Of a stretch of 64,000 bases of DNA, positions 1 to 11,273 are shown piece after piece (the first letter of the stretch is position 1; every line of letters starts with the position of its first letter). This DNA is from Andrena cerasifolii (taxonomy: Eukaryota > Arthropoda > Insecta > Hymenoptera > Andrenidae): the NCBI RefSeq assembly GCF_050908995.1, contig NC_135119.1, positions 6,014,001 through 6,078,000 on the forward strand. Direction: 5' to 3'. The notes beneath the pieces are model-generated. The model was not told where the DNA came from. It ran no database searches and saw only the letters and a list, made by a program, of their open reading frames with translations. A program made the translations under genes and the position numbers.

Positions 1-541
1 GAAAGCTCATTTTTCTTGCCCCGTTGCGTACGCCCGACGAAAGCGATTTCGTGGCTAAGTGCAATCTTTCTTGCGCCACGTTGTCGCGGGCTGGGAGTCA
101 ATGCTTGGCTGTGGTTAACGGGACGCTGACTACAGAAACACTTTCTGTTGCGTCGCTATTTTTAAGGGGACTGGGCGCAAGAACCGTGGAACGTAATGAA
201 ATCGAAATCGGTTCAGCTTTGTACTCGGTCAATCGAAAGAGAGATGCGTAAAAGCGTAAGGAATCGATTCAAGGTGGTGGATTGAAACGATTGTAACTGG
301 TTTCGTGGGTGAACCGAGAACGGATGTTTACTTTTTGATGCGCATGGAGGGAATATCTTGAAATCACACGAACTGTTTTCACTAAAGTTTTTAGAGTCGA
401 GTAACTGTTACGAGAGAGATAGATACGTAGTTGGAAGAAGTAGATGTGTGCCATGGCTTTCCTAAGTTATTCTATCAAAAAATCCTTACTCTGGGCATTT
501 TCATACTTACCCTTCACCCAGCTCATTGTGAGATCCAGCCT
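1..541. other. Unique sequence, no gene seen
   Basis: I see no recognisable protein or RNA here. A donor-like GTAAGTATG lies on the minus strand near 505-513, but the sequence upstream of it runs into the hAT-like element at 542, so it does not close an exon. Confidence 0.5.
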
Positions 542-1108
542 CAGTGGCGCACTCGGGATTTAATCTTGGGGAGAGCCGAGTTGAAAGGATAAAAATATTT
601 GTAAAGTAAATAACCACACTCATATAGTAGTGTGTCGTTTTCTTAGTGACATATTTTGAATTTACCGCGTTATCGACGGAATTCAATAGGTGTCATGACT
701 GTCTTTATGAGACGGGAGAGAAGAAGAGGTTAGAGGTAGTTAAAACGATCAAGGCAGAGAACTGTAAAATAACTGCCTGTAAAGAATTTATAGCCCCTGA
801 ATTAAAGGCTTGAAATGTTGTTTTTTGTCTGTGCAGGTGAGAAACTCGTTTCTTCACAGATTCTTAATCTTGTAAACGAGTGTACAAAATTGTGTTAGGA
901 ATTATGAATGTTGCACATACACGTGGTTTGTAAATAAAATTTTTGTCTTTGCAGAAAAACGCAATTTCGTCTTTCCCTCAAACATAGGAGTGTGTTTTCA
1001 TTATATATTTTTAATGCAAATTCAGTAAAACTCACTTTTATTTTTTATTTTTACAAAGCCCGTTCTTTAAGGGGTCCCAAGACCCCTTGGCCTGTGGGTC
1101 CGTCACTG
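542..1108. mobile_element. hAT-like non-autonomous element, 567 bp
   Basis: The left end reads CAGTGGCGCACTCGGG and the right end GGGTCCGTCACTG, a degenerate inverted match. Flanks tccagcct and tccacccc match at 6 of 8 positions, fitting an old 8-bp duplication. The first 50 bases (GGGATTTAATCTTGGGGAG...GCCGAGTTGAA) and a block from about 1005 (ATATTTTTAATGC) match the copy at 22988-23230. The roughly 400 bp between them is absent from that copy, so it is either a nested insertion or internal sequence the shorter copy has lost. No transposase frame is present. The inserted part contains two acceptor-like tracts ending near 836 and 954, which I do not interpret as exons. Confidence 0.7.
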
Positions 1109-2166
1109 TCCACCCCGCAATCACACCCAAGAATATCTCGCGCTCAATTCATCCCTCTTCGAATCTACGTGTTAATCAAATCCCAGGCAAGTACTTAAAA
1201 ATCATCCGTGCCCGCATTGATCATCGGCAGGGACTCGCCTCGGAAGTATGATCGTCGCATAAATTCGCCTGCATGGCGAAAGAACGCGCCTGGGAGCGGG
1301 GCATAAAGAAAGCGGTCGGGGACCGTGTAAACAGTACGTAAACTCGGCGGTCGTTCTTCGCGGGCAGCCATTACTTACGATAACACCGGCAGAAAGAGTA
1401 GGAGCAAAAGAAAGGGAGAGACATAGAAACGGTCCATGGCGATCGAAACGGCGAGCCAGTACATACCGAAGGGGAAAGAGAAAGAGAGGGAAGGGGGATA
1501 GCTATAACGCAATAGCGTTGCTAATCGGCTCGCTGTTCTTGGAGCACGTTACGTTCATATTGCTATATCCTTGTCGGCAATGAACTTGCGGCAATTCACT
1601 CTACACGGGGTATACGGTCGTTGCCTGCCCACTAATTATTATGCAATATGCTAGCCATGCTCCCGCGAGCATGCTTACCCTTTTAGAGCCTCTCGAACAC
1701 GAGAGCCGGTAAGAACGCGACGAGTCGAACGACCCGAGCAAATGATCGCCGCGGACGTCGCCCTTCCTCTAGGATTCTAGACGATGTCAACTATCGCAGT
1801 CCCCGAGGTCTTTTGGGCGGGCGCCAAAGTCCCCATTCAAGCTGCCCCGTAATAGGAAATCGTGAATAATCGATTAAGCCGCGAGGAACGCGATTGTCCT
1901 CGATAATTGACGTCCTCGTTGCTGATTCCGATCCTAATCACCGATAGTCGCTCGAATTGCCAAACAATGACTGAGAAACAAAGCTAGAAAAAATTATCGC
2001 GAGCAACGCGGAGTAGAGCGGGGGTCTTACTTTACGTCTGACCACGGCGAGCCACTTCTCCTTCGAAAAAGGAAAGTCGAACGAGAATCGAGGCATCGGT
2101 CGGGCCGCATAGTCGCCCGATAGACCTGGTCAGATCTGGACGTGTCGAATTTTAATCATCAACCCT
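1109..2166. other. GC-rich unique sequence, no gene seen
   Basis: No convincing coding frame. A short perfect hairpin, CATGCTC-CCGC-GAGCATG, lies at 1656-1673. There is no T-run after it and no other sign of an RNA gene. Confidence 0.5.
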
Positions 2167-2256
2167 CGTCGCACAGTGGTTCCAAATCGCTAAACGCGGC
2201 AAACCTCTCAAAACGTACTACAATTTAGTAAGAAATCGGTGCTCGGGGGTTTTTGG

Positions 2257-2420
2257 GGTCGCTGATTACGAATCTGGAGTTCAAAATTTTTTAAACAAAA
2301 TGACGAATCCAATATGGCAGACGCGTATATCAGAAACATATCAAATTTGGTCTAAACTTGGTATCCTACAACTGTAAAACTTTCGAGGTCGCTGATTACG
2401 AATCTGAAGTGAAAATAGCA
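2257..2420 (+). repeat. Direct repeat inside T1, 130-bp spacing
   Basis: GGTCGCTGATTACGAATCTG occurs at 2257-2276 and again at 2387-2406, 130 bases apart. Each copy is followed by a degenerate AAAATGRCGGATC-type stretch and an AATAT. A diverged copy (GGTGACTGATAACGAGTCTG on the minus strand near 21.85 kb) lies near the right end of the second Transib-like element, T2. The motif is therefore a family trait and not a chance repeat. Confidence 0.75.
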
Positions 2421-2908
2421 AAACATCAAATGGCGGATCTAATATCCCTGGTGTAAACGTTGTTTTAAGTTAATTTTTGTGAAAATTGATTGTTTTCCGA
2501 TTCTTGACTAAAACGATATAATTAGAATGTCGAATTTAATATGACGACGTTAATTTCAAAGCTTTTTTAAAAATTATTTTGACAATTTTATTTTGCTCGA
2601 TTCTAGTGAAAAAAAACTCAACATTTCTGCGTTTAGTACGTCACGCAGTTCAAGTATATTGCCGAAAATAGTAAAAGAAAACTATGAATTATAAGTGTTG
2701 TTTGAAAAGCGAATGCTGTTTTATTCATATACTAAATACACTTGGTACTTTATAATTAATAAGTATCTTAAAAAACCGCAAATTTCCGCAAATTTTCTCA
2801 ATTGGATATCATACTTGACATGTTACTTTATATCAAGAAACTTGTTACAGCGTGACGCTCGGTGACACTCATCTCTGTTTTCCTTCCGTTTAATTCAAAC
2901 ATGACTTA

Positions 2909-3476
2909 GAAGGGGAGGACACCACATGTGATAGACACCGACTTTGATGAGCCTTGGCACGATGGATCTATGTGGAAAAGAAGTAAATAGGTGTCCGAGC
3001 GTTTCTGCCACTGGGCCTTAATAATACAGATATTTACATGGAAATTATTAAAAATTTTATAGTGGCCGTGGGGTTTTAATGAGTAAAAATCCCACACTAC
3101 CCTGGTACCCGCGGGAGATTCCATTCTGGAGCCGTCGGGGTGCCTTTTGAAGATGTCTCCACGTTAAAAAAAAGTTTATAAATTTTTTTTATTAATTATA
3201 TTTTTTATAATTTTTTTTTTAACTTAGGGAAATCTTCAAAAGGCACCCTGACTCCTTCAAAGGGGAATCCCCCAGGGCGCCAGGGTAGTGTGGGATTTTT
3301 ACCCACTAAAACCCCACGGCCACTATGAAATTTTTAATAATAATACATGTAAGTATCTATATTATTAATCTCCATTGACAGAAACGCTCGGACAACCTAT
3401 TTAATTATTTTCGACATAGGTCCATCGTGCCAAGGCTCATCAAAATCGGTGTCTACCATATGGTGTCCTCCCCTTG
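2909..3476. mobile_element. Harbinger-like foldback MITE, copy A1 (568 bp)
   Basis: Almost the whole element is one inverted repeat: the left end GAAGGGGAGGACACC mirrors the right end GTCCTCCCCTTG, with an AT-rich centre near 3180-3230. TTA flanks both sides (2906-2908 and 3477-3479), the 3-bp duplication typical of PIF/Harbinger elements. Copies A2 (21004-21524) and A3 (40061-40623) share both arms. Short open frames in the arms are by-products of the palindrome. It sits inside T1. Confidence 0.85.
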
Positions 3477-3826
3477 TTAAATTTATAACATATTGAGAAG
3501 GGAATTACGAGGGTAGATTCAAAGATATTTTACTTTGTTTCTGTGGAAAGTATATGTTTATAGCACCTACTTTAATGGTAAACTGTTTCACATAAACTTT
3601 CTCTGACACATTAAACACGCTTCCATTTTCAAGACATTAAGGAGCATGAAATTTCGCCAACTTTGACGGCCTATATCTCAATAACCAATCAATATATTTC
3701 AGAAATTCAAGCGGTATTTGATGCACTGATACACACAACAAGTCTGCTATAATATCATAAAGCTGCTATATACTTCGAAAATTGAATTTCGGCCAGCTTT
3801 TGTATATTTGGGACCACTGTGCGCCG

Positions 3827-6800
3827 GTGCTTGTGCAGGCACGCGGCTTGCGAGCATAAATCACGATAATATAATTTATATGCTAATGCTGCGAGTGCAG
3901 CGTGTACGCGAGAGCGAAATGCAGGGCGAGGGATCTAACCGGGTGTAACTGCGTGCCCGAGCATTGGCGTCGACCTTTCCGTATCGTTTAATCCGTGGAT
4001 ACGAAGGAAGAGGATCGAAAATACCGTGACTCCATACGTTCACTTCATAATCACTATATAAACAGAATATTCGAATCAGAAAATCCAGTTCCACTGCGGT
4101 AAAGTCCAGTGAAACTTTGGAACTTAAAGAAACTGGAAGGTTGCCATCCGGCGGCTCACAGCGGATCGAGAATCACGAGGAGACAAAGTTTCGCCAAAGG
4201 TTTCAATGGTTAAAGAATGATGTACAGTAGACAGTGTGTGTATCTGGAGAAATGGACGCCAATGGTTGACGGGGTTGCCAGCAACGTCGTTCTATGCGAT
4301 CGTAAACTTGAAACTGGGGGACACGAAGCGAGCACGAGGGACCGAAGAGGGGCAGCTCGGAGGATAAAGGAGAGCGGGGGTTAGGGCTCGTTCATTTTTT
4401 TCGCAATTAAATTGGCAAACAAATAAAGGAGGACGCGCCTCCGAGGTGAATGGGCATCCTGCGGATAAACGAGTTCCCGCGGCCGAGATAAAAGTCCCCT
4501 CCATTCGCGATGCGCACGCTGTTGATTTACGAAGTCGACGACGAGGGGGACGATGCAGGCGAAGTAGACAGAGGATCTCGTTTAATATCGTGTCCAGCAA
4601 CGTGTCGATATGTCCCGAGCATTTAGAGGCTCTTCTTGGCGAGTTTATCGAATGCAACAGCGACGGAATAAGCCTCGTGTAACCTCCCGAGTTCGGTTAG
4701 ACAGATACACGAACGTCGGATCTTTCGATGCAGCGATACGCTAAGTCGATACAAGCGTGTAATCTTTAAGAGGTAACCGCGGCTCAATGTAATACTTACG
4801 ATTGCTTAGGCGTCCCATCGCGTGGACGTCCTTTTTCCCTAATTAATATCTGATTAAACCGAACCAGTCCCCTGCCCGTTTTGCCTTGTTACTCGTCGTT
4901 TTTCACGGCGCGCGTAACGGTTAGATTAGACGCAGCCTATGGGGAACTCGCGCTGTTTTATATACGCGAGCCTCGTTGAGCATTCTGGAGCAGAAATTAC
5001 GAGCATGAACGGCGTATTAAGAAGCGCGCGGCGTTGCGCGATGTATGATTAACGCGCTCGGAAATTGTGTGTTTGATGAAGAGATTTTGCCGGCAATCAC
5101 GACCGAGATCCTTAATATCGCGGGTAATGGAGCGTCTCGGGGCGATGACGGCGAGGATATTTGCGACTACGCTAAGAAACTTCTAAAACAACCCGCGACC
5201 CCTTTCCCAGTTTCGCTGAACTCTCGCGGAATCTTCGTTGAACCGTCGTTCCCGTCCCCTCGCCCGCAGATATCGCGCCCTAAACGCTCGACAGGCGTGA
5301 CCGATAGGAAGTGTTTGTAATGAAATATCGGCTCGGTAGTTGGGCCATAAAGAAGTGAATGTAACAAACTGGTATATCCTTGGTCAGAGTGCGGTTATGG
5401 GCGGAGAAGGCCGGCACAAAGCGCGGTGTTTTTGCGGCGTTGCTCGTGGCAGAAATCGCCACGCGGATGAAGAGTGCCCGCTCGGTTGCTGCATAGGCCG
5501 CATCTTCAAGGTAACGTGATCAACGTATGGTAATAACGGTCATTTAAGGAGAGTTCGCGGTGATACGCGCTCGCGAGCTGACTAGGGAACGCGTGGTAAA
5601 TATCGTTCTGCTCGGGCACTACGTACCTGCGGCAAGGATGCGGGGACATAGGAGCGAGGGATTAACTCCTAATTAGGAGTCGCGCGTCGCCGCGTAAACG
5701 CTCTTCCGCCCGTCCAACTGTCCTTTTTATGGTCCGCGAGGTTCCGCCGCGGTTATGTAAATGCGATTATAAGCTGAGCAGGCCCGATGCGTGGTCAGGA
5801 ATCGAATCGTCATCGGTGGATCTGTATTCAGCATCTGCGCATTGGCGGTCGCGGCAGTTGTCTCTTCGAGGCGAGACCGCGGTAAGTAATAACGGGAACT
5901 CGACGGGGACGTGGCAATTTGCATTTCTTTGAGCACCGTTGGGAACATTTGGGAAGTGTCAAGCGCACGCCTGTCTTCCGTCTAGCTGTTCCACTTGATA
6001 TTCGCACTATCCTTTCAATGCGAAGAAGCAAGTCGAATGGGAGTTTAGAAAGAGATTATCAAACCGGGGATTTTTCCTGCAATCGTTATCAGCATTACAT
6101 CTGAAACGTCCCTCCTCGAGACGCGTAGACTGTGAAAGGTGCCCGGACGCTGGAGATGCACAAGCCCTATTGTGTTCCTCCGCGAGCATGAGGGCATTGT
6201 TGCTCAAACTGACAGTACAGCCGGGGAGAGGTTACGGGGTTCACGGCGTATCAGCCTGAACGGATCCTAAATCGCCCGGGGCAGCGAGCCTTCGTCCCTC
6301 TTCGTAATCCACCGTAAGCGACTAAAGGAGTTCCTCGCCTTGAAGAGGGCGTCCCTTATCTTTATGCATATTTCACGGCGTTTCGCGTCGGACGAATGCT
6401 CGCGCGGAAACGGGCAACTCGGCCGCGTGTGCGCATTGCGGCTTTACGGTTTGCGCCTTGGAAACCTTCCCGGAGATGCAGCGTGCACGTGAGCATGCGC
6501 CCGTGCTCTAACATGGCGGGCCGCACGCGTGCTTCAGCGGCCGATACTCGCTCCACCGGTTGCCGGGGATACTATTTCCGAGATCCACTGGGAAACGGAA
6601 GACCCCGTTGCGGCCTAACGAGGTCCATTCTCGAGGAAATTACCGTCTTATCGGGACGCCGGCATCTGTAGCCCCAAGTTACGGGCAGCCTGAATATTTG
6701 CAATGTTTTTGGAAAGTATTCTGCACCGTTGAAAGGGAATAGAGAGGTGGTAATACAGTGGCGGGTTTAACGGGCGGCCGACGAGCAGTTGCCGCCTGTG

Positions 6801-7119
6801 CCGCTAGCCAGAAAGCCCCATTTTCAAAGCAGCGACGCACGCAGGGGGTCCAGAAACTAAAAGAGAAAGAAGGAAGAAGGAACGGAGTTGTATCAAGCGC
6901 CTGAAAGACGGAGCGAGACAAAGTAGCAACGCGTCGCGCGTCGTCTATTTCGGCCCCCTCCCCAAAATAAAATTATAAAATCCTGAGCGCGCCACTGCTT
7001 CAAAGAAAGAATTATGATTTAATCCAAACACTATTTTTTCTGTACTAATACACTGAGCCCGTTTTTAGTAAGCTACCTCTTAACTTTCCCGATAAAATGG
7101 GCCCATCAGAACGTTTGCC
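3827..7119. other. Unique GC-rich sequence, no gene recognised
   Basis: Several overlapping open frames on both strands (for example 4292-4657 minus, 6396-6671 plus) show no recognisable protein and sit in CpG-rich DNA where stops are scarce. A GCG|GTAAGT donor-like site lies at 5878-5886 plus, without a credible upstream acceptor. CAGTGGCGGG at 6756 and GCGCCACTG ending at 6997 resemble hAT ends but share no flanking duplication. Confidence 0.45.
5665..5680. promoter_or_regulatory. Perfect 16-bp palindrome with TAATTA core
   Basis: ACTCCTAATTAGGAGT reads identically on both strands and centres on TAATTA, the core bound by many homeodomain proteins. It stands alone in unique DNA and is not a transposon end. 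Binding is inferred only. Confidence 0.3.
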
Positions 7120-7861
7120 ACCTGGGCCTTTTACCTTAAAGGGGGAATCTCGTGTAACAGCCCCCGTAATATATGATTTTTTTTTAAAAAAACTGTTGTT
7201 AATATTGTATTAAACTGTTTTGGGATATAAGGAGGCATCTTTAAACTTGTAGAATCTTGTTTTCTATGTCGATCTTTCTTATTATTTATTAATTATTGTG
7301 GAATCGTGTTAACCTCTGCGACGATGTTGGCGGCAGGTATAGCACCTGTCACAGTCATCTGATTGCAAAAAGGAGGAAATGTTCTGAAAGTTAAATAATT
7401 TACGCTGGGACTGGACATAACATTTTAATTTTAGTTTTTATTTATATTACTTGTTTCGTCGACGTAAAGAATGTGAACAGGTTGTCTAAGGAAAAAACTT
7501 ATTTTTTCTTTCAAACGCTATAACTCTTTCAATTTCTCTTCTTTATAGTGGACCAACCCCAGCGTAAACTATCTAACTATTAAGAAACTTCTATTTTTAT
7601 TGCAATCAGATGAGTCTGATGGGTGCTACACACTACGCCAACAGGGGTTACATCGTCGAAGAGGTGGACAAGAATCCACAATAATTAATAAATAATAAGA
7701 AGAATCGACATAAAAAAATATTTTCTGCAAGTTTAAAGATGCCTCCTTACATCCCAAAAGAGTTTAATCCAATATGACGCACAGTTTTTAAAAAAAAAAT
7801 CTTAAACATCAGTTACTTTTGGAGCTGTTAGACGAGAATCCCCCCTTTAAATCTGCCACTG
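7120..7861. mobile_element. hAT-like foldback element, about 740 bp
   Basis: The right end, read inward, is CAGTGGCAGATTTAAAGGGG, a typical hAT terminus. The left arm (CTTAAAGGGGGAATCTCG from about 7134) mirrors it for about 250 bases with indels: both arms carry GGAGGCATCTTTAAACTTG, a stretch of TTATTATTTATTAATTATTGTGGA, and CATCTGATTGCAA. The left terminus has decayed, so its exact start and the duplication cannot be fixed. No coding frame is present. Confidence 0.65.
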
Positions 7862-9060
7862 ATGGTTCAAGGAAGAAGATTTGGGAGTTATCGGAGGCGA
7901 ACACTTGCGTAGGCATTTGGCGTTTGGGAACGGCCCACGGCGCGATTGGCACACAGGTGGCGCCCCGTTAGTTTGGGTATGCGTAGCGTTCGGAAAAGAG
8001 TAGGGTCCGCGAGTCGGCGATGGGGGAATTGGTAACGCGGTTGGCCAGGCCACGAAAGACCCACAGATATTGGGTCCAAGTCCCATCGGTCGAGGAAATC
8101 TTTTTCGCTTAACATTTTGATCGATCTTCTGGTTTTAACTGTGACTTATTTCCAGTACACAGATATATCATATAGTAGACCCAGCATTTCTCCGACACGC
8201 GGTAACCCCAACATTTTCTGACCAGCATACAGAAGCCCCAACGTTCCGTGACTCTACAGCGTACAGTGCCCCTATCGTTCTGTAAACTTAGCATATCCCG
8301 CTTCTGGAATGTTCAGGACCTAGACCCGTGGGATCCCGCTATGTTTCCCATCCACCATACTCCAAACCCAGGGCCGCTACTCAAGCTTTCACATCGCCTG
8401 TGGCCGCGAGGCTAATTGCCAGAAGCTTTAATAGGGATAAATTCGTCAGTCAAGGCCCGGCTGTCGCAACGCTGGCCAAAAGAACCCAATTTCCCCGTGT
8501 GCTTGCCGCTCAGTCGGTCAAGGATGCTTCGTCGCGAAATTTTACGAAACGCCAGGCAGTCCCTGGAAAGTACAGAGCCGCTTATCTGATCGCCCGTTAA
8601 TACGGTATGCACGTAGACCGTTTAGATGGTTAGAAGTTGTCGGAATCGTGGCCAACGTCGTCCCTCCGCCATGCTTCGACAGCTTATTTCAGATGCCGGG
8701 CACAAGTGGAATGTGATCTACGCGCGTCTTGCATGCGTAATGCCGGGCATGCGGCGCTGTTACGTAATGGGCCCCGTGTACACTGGTTTGTTCTTAGCGC
8801 GGCTAGTATCAGCGATACCATGGGACATCTATCACGCGTCAAGGTTTGAGCATTACTCCATACCCGGCGCGGTTTAATTTAGCCCAACTACCGTTGCAGG
8901 ATGTTATCCGAATGCAAAAACAATGGTGCGCCCTAGCATCGCTCCACTGTCTTGGGCGTTTATCGTTGAACCGGGCTAGCCGGCATTTTCGTACCGGAAC
9001 CACAGGATCATAGACACCGATGGATTTGATTAGATCAATAACGAAGGCGTCCCAGAATTA
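7862..9060. other. Unique sequence with a degenerate tandem array
   Basis: Open frames at 8328-8600 and 8626-8877 plus have no recognisable content. The array at 8180-8290 is listed separately. Nothing else stands out. Confidence 0.4.
8180..8290. repeat. Degenerate tandem repeat, about 31-33 bp units
   Basis: Three or four units begin with CCCCAACRTT or CCCCTATCGTT and end near ACAG: ACCCCAACATTTTCTG, GCCCCAACGTTCCGTG and GCCCCTATCGTTCTGT. On the minus strand the repetition shows as recurring RVTERWGF and RVSEKCWVYY in one frame, but the units are not exact multiples of three and the frame is short, so I treat it as non-coding. Confidence 0.5.
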
Positions 9061-9169
9061 CAGTAGCTCGCATTAATATTCGGACACATTTTAAAATCGC
9101 ATAACTTTTTTAGAATTGGTCCATACAACTTGCGATTTTAAAGTGCCCGAATATTAATGCGAGCCACTG
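9061..9169. mobile_element. Miniature Tc1/mariner-like element, 109 bp
   Basis: A near-perfect inverted repeat: CAGTAGCTCGCATTAATATT at the left and, read inward from the right, CAGTGGCTCGCATTAATATT. Each end continues CGG(G/A)CAC and a TTTTAAAATCGC-type stretch around a loop of about 30 bases. TA lies directly outside both ends, the duplication typical of Tc1/mariner elements. A longer relative with the same right end is at 33760-33981. Confidence 0.8.
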
Positions 9170-10794
9170 TATATCGCTGGACTAGCCGGCGCTCGGGCTG
9201 CTGCCTCCTTTTTCGCGGTTAGTCTGCTCGAGACGCGCTTCTATAATGCAAGGACATGAAGCGTCCCCTTCTATCCGATAGGAGAAATACTTGGCTATGT
9301 TTTCCGAGGGGGATCTATTTTCCAGATCGCTCGATACCGCAATATTTCTATTAATCAACGGCTTTATCTCGATTCGCAATCCATTTCCGCGTAAAGCCCG
9401 CGGAGTAACACGATTCCGCGGCACATCCAGCGATGCACACGCCGCGCCCGGCTGTGTGTGCAACGGTGTCCGCCCCGAGATCGTGTTTCACGCTGCAGCG
9501 GAAAATGTATTGCAAATATGTGTGCTCCTGGCATAATATCCGCAATAAAACGAAGCAAGGTTTCACTCCTAAGACGGAACGGAGCAGGTACGCGTGCACG
9601 CGCCTTGTTTATGCACTGAAATTCAACGTGTTTATAACGAAACGGGAAAACATCGCCGGCGGAAGCTAGGCGCACCGGTTCAAGTATTACCCCGCCACGA
9701 AATGATTCCCTTCTTGAATAAAACTGATGGCACTGTCGGGGGTAACCGATAAAGTACGTCTCGGTATTGATCGGCAAAAGTTATCTTGACTACGGTCACC
9801 CTGGGTAAACCGTTCACCCCTTATGTAAACCGCAGATTCTGATCTTTCTCGTGTACCGTGGAGAAGGAACGTTTCCCTTGTTGCGGGATATTAAGAGCGA
9901 CGTAATTATGAGATAGACACGGTGTTTACTATAATACCAATGTTTACACCGAGCCATTCACCTGCACCGCGAAGTAAACATTCAATTTCCAATTGGATTC
10001 GAAAGAGCCCCAGTTTCCTTTCAAGTTTCATTGCGTTTCAATGATGTTTATTGCACGCAGTGCCGGCCGTCGCGCTCGCGTATCGCGCTTTCACTCCGCG
10101 AGAGACAGGCTTAATTTCATACCTGATCATTTCACAGATATTACTAATTATAATACGCCCTCGTTTTTCCAATTATCCGAGCGACTTCAGTTACAGTTGC
10201 GCAGTCTCGGTCCCGTTCGATCGAAACGAGCCGGATGCCTTCTCCTAATCGGGCGGCTGCTCGCTAATTGTCCCAAAGTTCGGTCCGCCGGATTAACCGC
10301 GCTCACGAGCAACAGCGTAATTAGATTTACTCGATATCTATCTAAACGTGCTCGCAATGATAGATAATATTGCAAGGGAAACTGTGGGGGGAGAGCCTAA
10401 AGGAACGCGAACGAGATGGAACCATTCCAGGCGGCTCGCTCGTCGGATGCCGATAATATCGTGAAGTCAATTGTGGCGAACGATAATTAACCGTGGTAAT
10501 AAACAAGCTGGTCACCGCATTGTGAAACGATAACGCCGGCTGTAAGTACAGCAGTTCCTACGGTAACTCTAATTAGTCTGACGTTTATGGCGCGTTGATC
10601 CAATTCACTGGCTCCCCAGAGGTTATGCTTCCTTAGCGAACAAACGTGGATGCGTTTCGCACTATTTCGAGACGTTTACTGCCGGCTATATCGCGTCGAC
10701 CATCGTTACGCTGCCATTGGTATTCGAGTGGCATTCATCTTCACGATCTCCTTCCATTTAGACGAAAGAATTAAGCAAAATGTACTATCTACTT
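9170..10794. other. Unique sequence, no gene recognised
   Basis: Open frames of 124-137 codons (9364-9777 minus, 9993-10367 plus) match nothing I know and overlap other open frames. Several TAATTA-type sites lie between 10140 and 10580, which could suit a regulatory region, but no cluster is distinctive enough to call. Confidence 0.4.
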
Positions 10795-10910
10795 CAGTGA
10801 TTCACTCGGGATTTGATCTTGGAGGAAACCGAGTTGAACGGATAGAAATACCTTTTTAACGCAAATTCAATAAAATTCATTAGGTGATTATAAAAATTTA
10901 CTTAAATAGA
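10795..10910. mobile_element. Fragment of the 542/22988 hAT-like family
   Basis: CAGTGATTCACTCGGGATTT opens a stretch that continues GAGTTGAACGGATAGAAATA and ATTAGGTGATTATAAAAATTTA, matching the left half of 22988-23230. The right end with GCGCCACTG is missing, so this is a truncated copy. Confidence 0.7.
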
Positions 10911-11269
10911 AAAATTCAGTTTAGTATCAGTAGTTGAATCAAAAAACCATTCGCTAAGTATTTCGTTATCTGCCTGACGTTTTCATTACCTCCCAAGCAG
11001 AAAGCTTCCCAGAAGCAGGACTCCTTTACCTTCCGCAAAGGTTCCCAAAGGTAAAAGCTTCTAGCTAATATCAGTCAAAGGAAAAGAAATATTCCAAAGA
11101 TTCAATTTTCGCTACTTTCCCTCGTGGATCAGCCTCCACGCTTTGACAACCCTGGGAGTCGAAAACCTTTCTCTCAGGGTTCACATTTCTACGACCTTGT
11201 ACTCGCACGAAGAGTCCTGCCGTCACTTAGAGAATTTATCCCCGGAGCAGGTGTTAAAAGAGTACCCAT
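10911..11269. other. Unique sequence with one small hairpin
   Basis: CTTTACCTT and AAGGTAAAAG face each other near 11030-11062, with AAGCTT further out on both sides. It is imperfect and I assign no function. Confidence 0.35.
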
Positions 11270-11273
11270 TTAA

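Larger units (their letters stand above)
2172..3821. mobile_element. Transib-like non-autonomous element T1 (contains a nested Harbinger-like copy)
   Basis: Both ends are CACAGTGGT (left CACAGTGGTTCCAAAT; right, read inward, CACAGTGGTCCCAAAT), inverted with one mismatch over 16 bases. The flanking 5-mers are CGTCG (2167-2171) and CGCCG (3822-3826), a GC-rich 5-bp duplication with one difference. A CACAGTG heptamer end plus a 5-bp GC-rich duplication is the known signature of Transib transposons, relatives of the RAG recombinase. Inward of the right heptamer, ACAAAAGCT follows an 11-base spacer and CCGAAATTC a 22-base spacer, reminiscent of a recombination-signal nonamer. No transposase frame remains. 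The element at 2909-3476 is inserted inside, so T1 is the older of the two. Confidence 0.75.

Noticed and set aside
836..960. Exon between two acceptor-like tracts and a CAG|GTGAGA site
   Set aside because: It lies in the extra block of the hAT-like copy at 542-1108 and has no sustained coding frame.
6756..6997. hAT element with CAGTGGCG ends
   Set aside because: Only 8 bases match between the ends and the flanking 8-mers (tggtaata, cttcaaag) differ completely; the right end may still be an orphan.
9364..9777. 137-codon minus-strand frame
   Set aside because: No domain, no splice context, overlaps other open frames.
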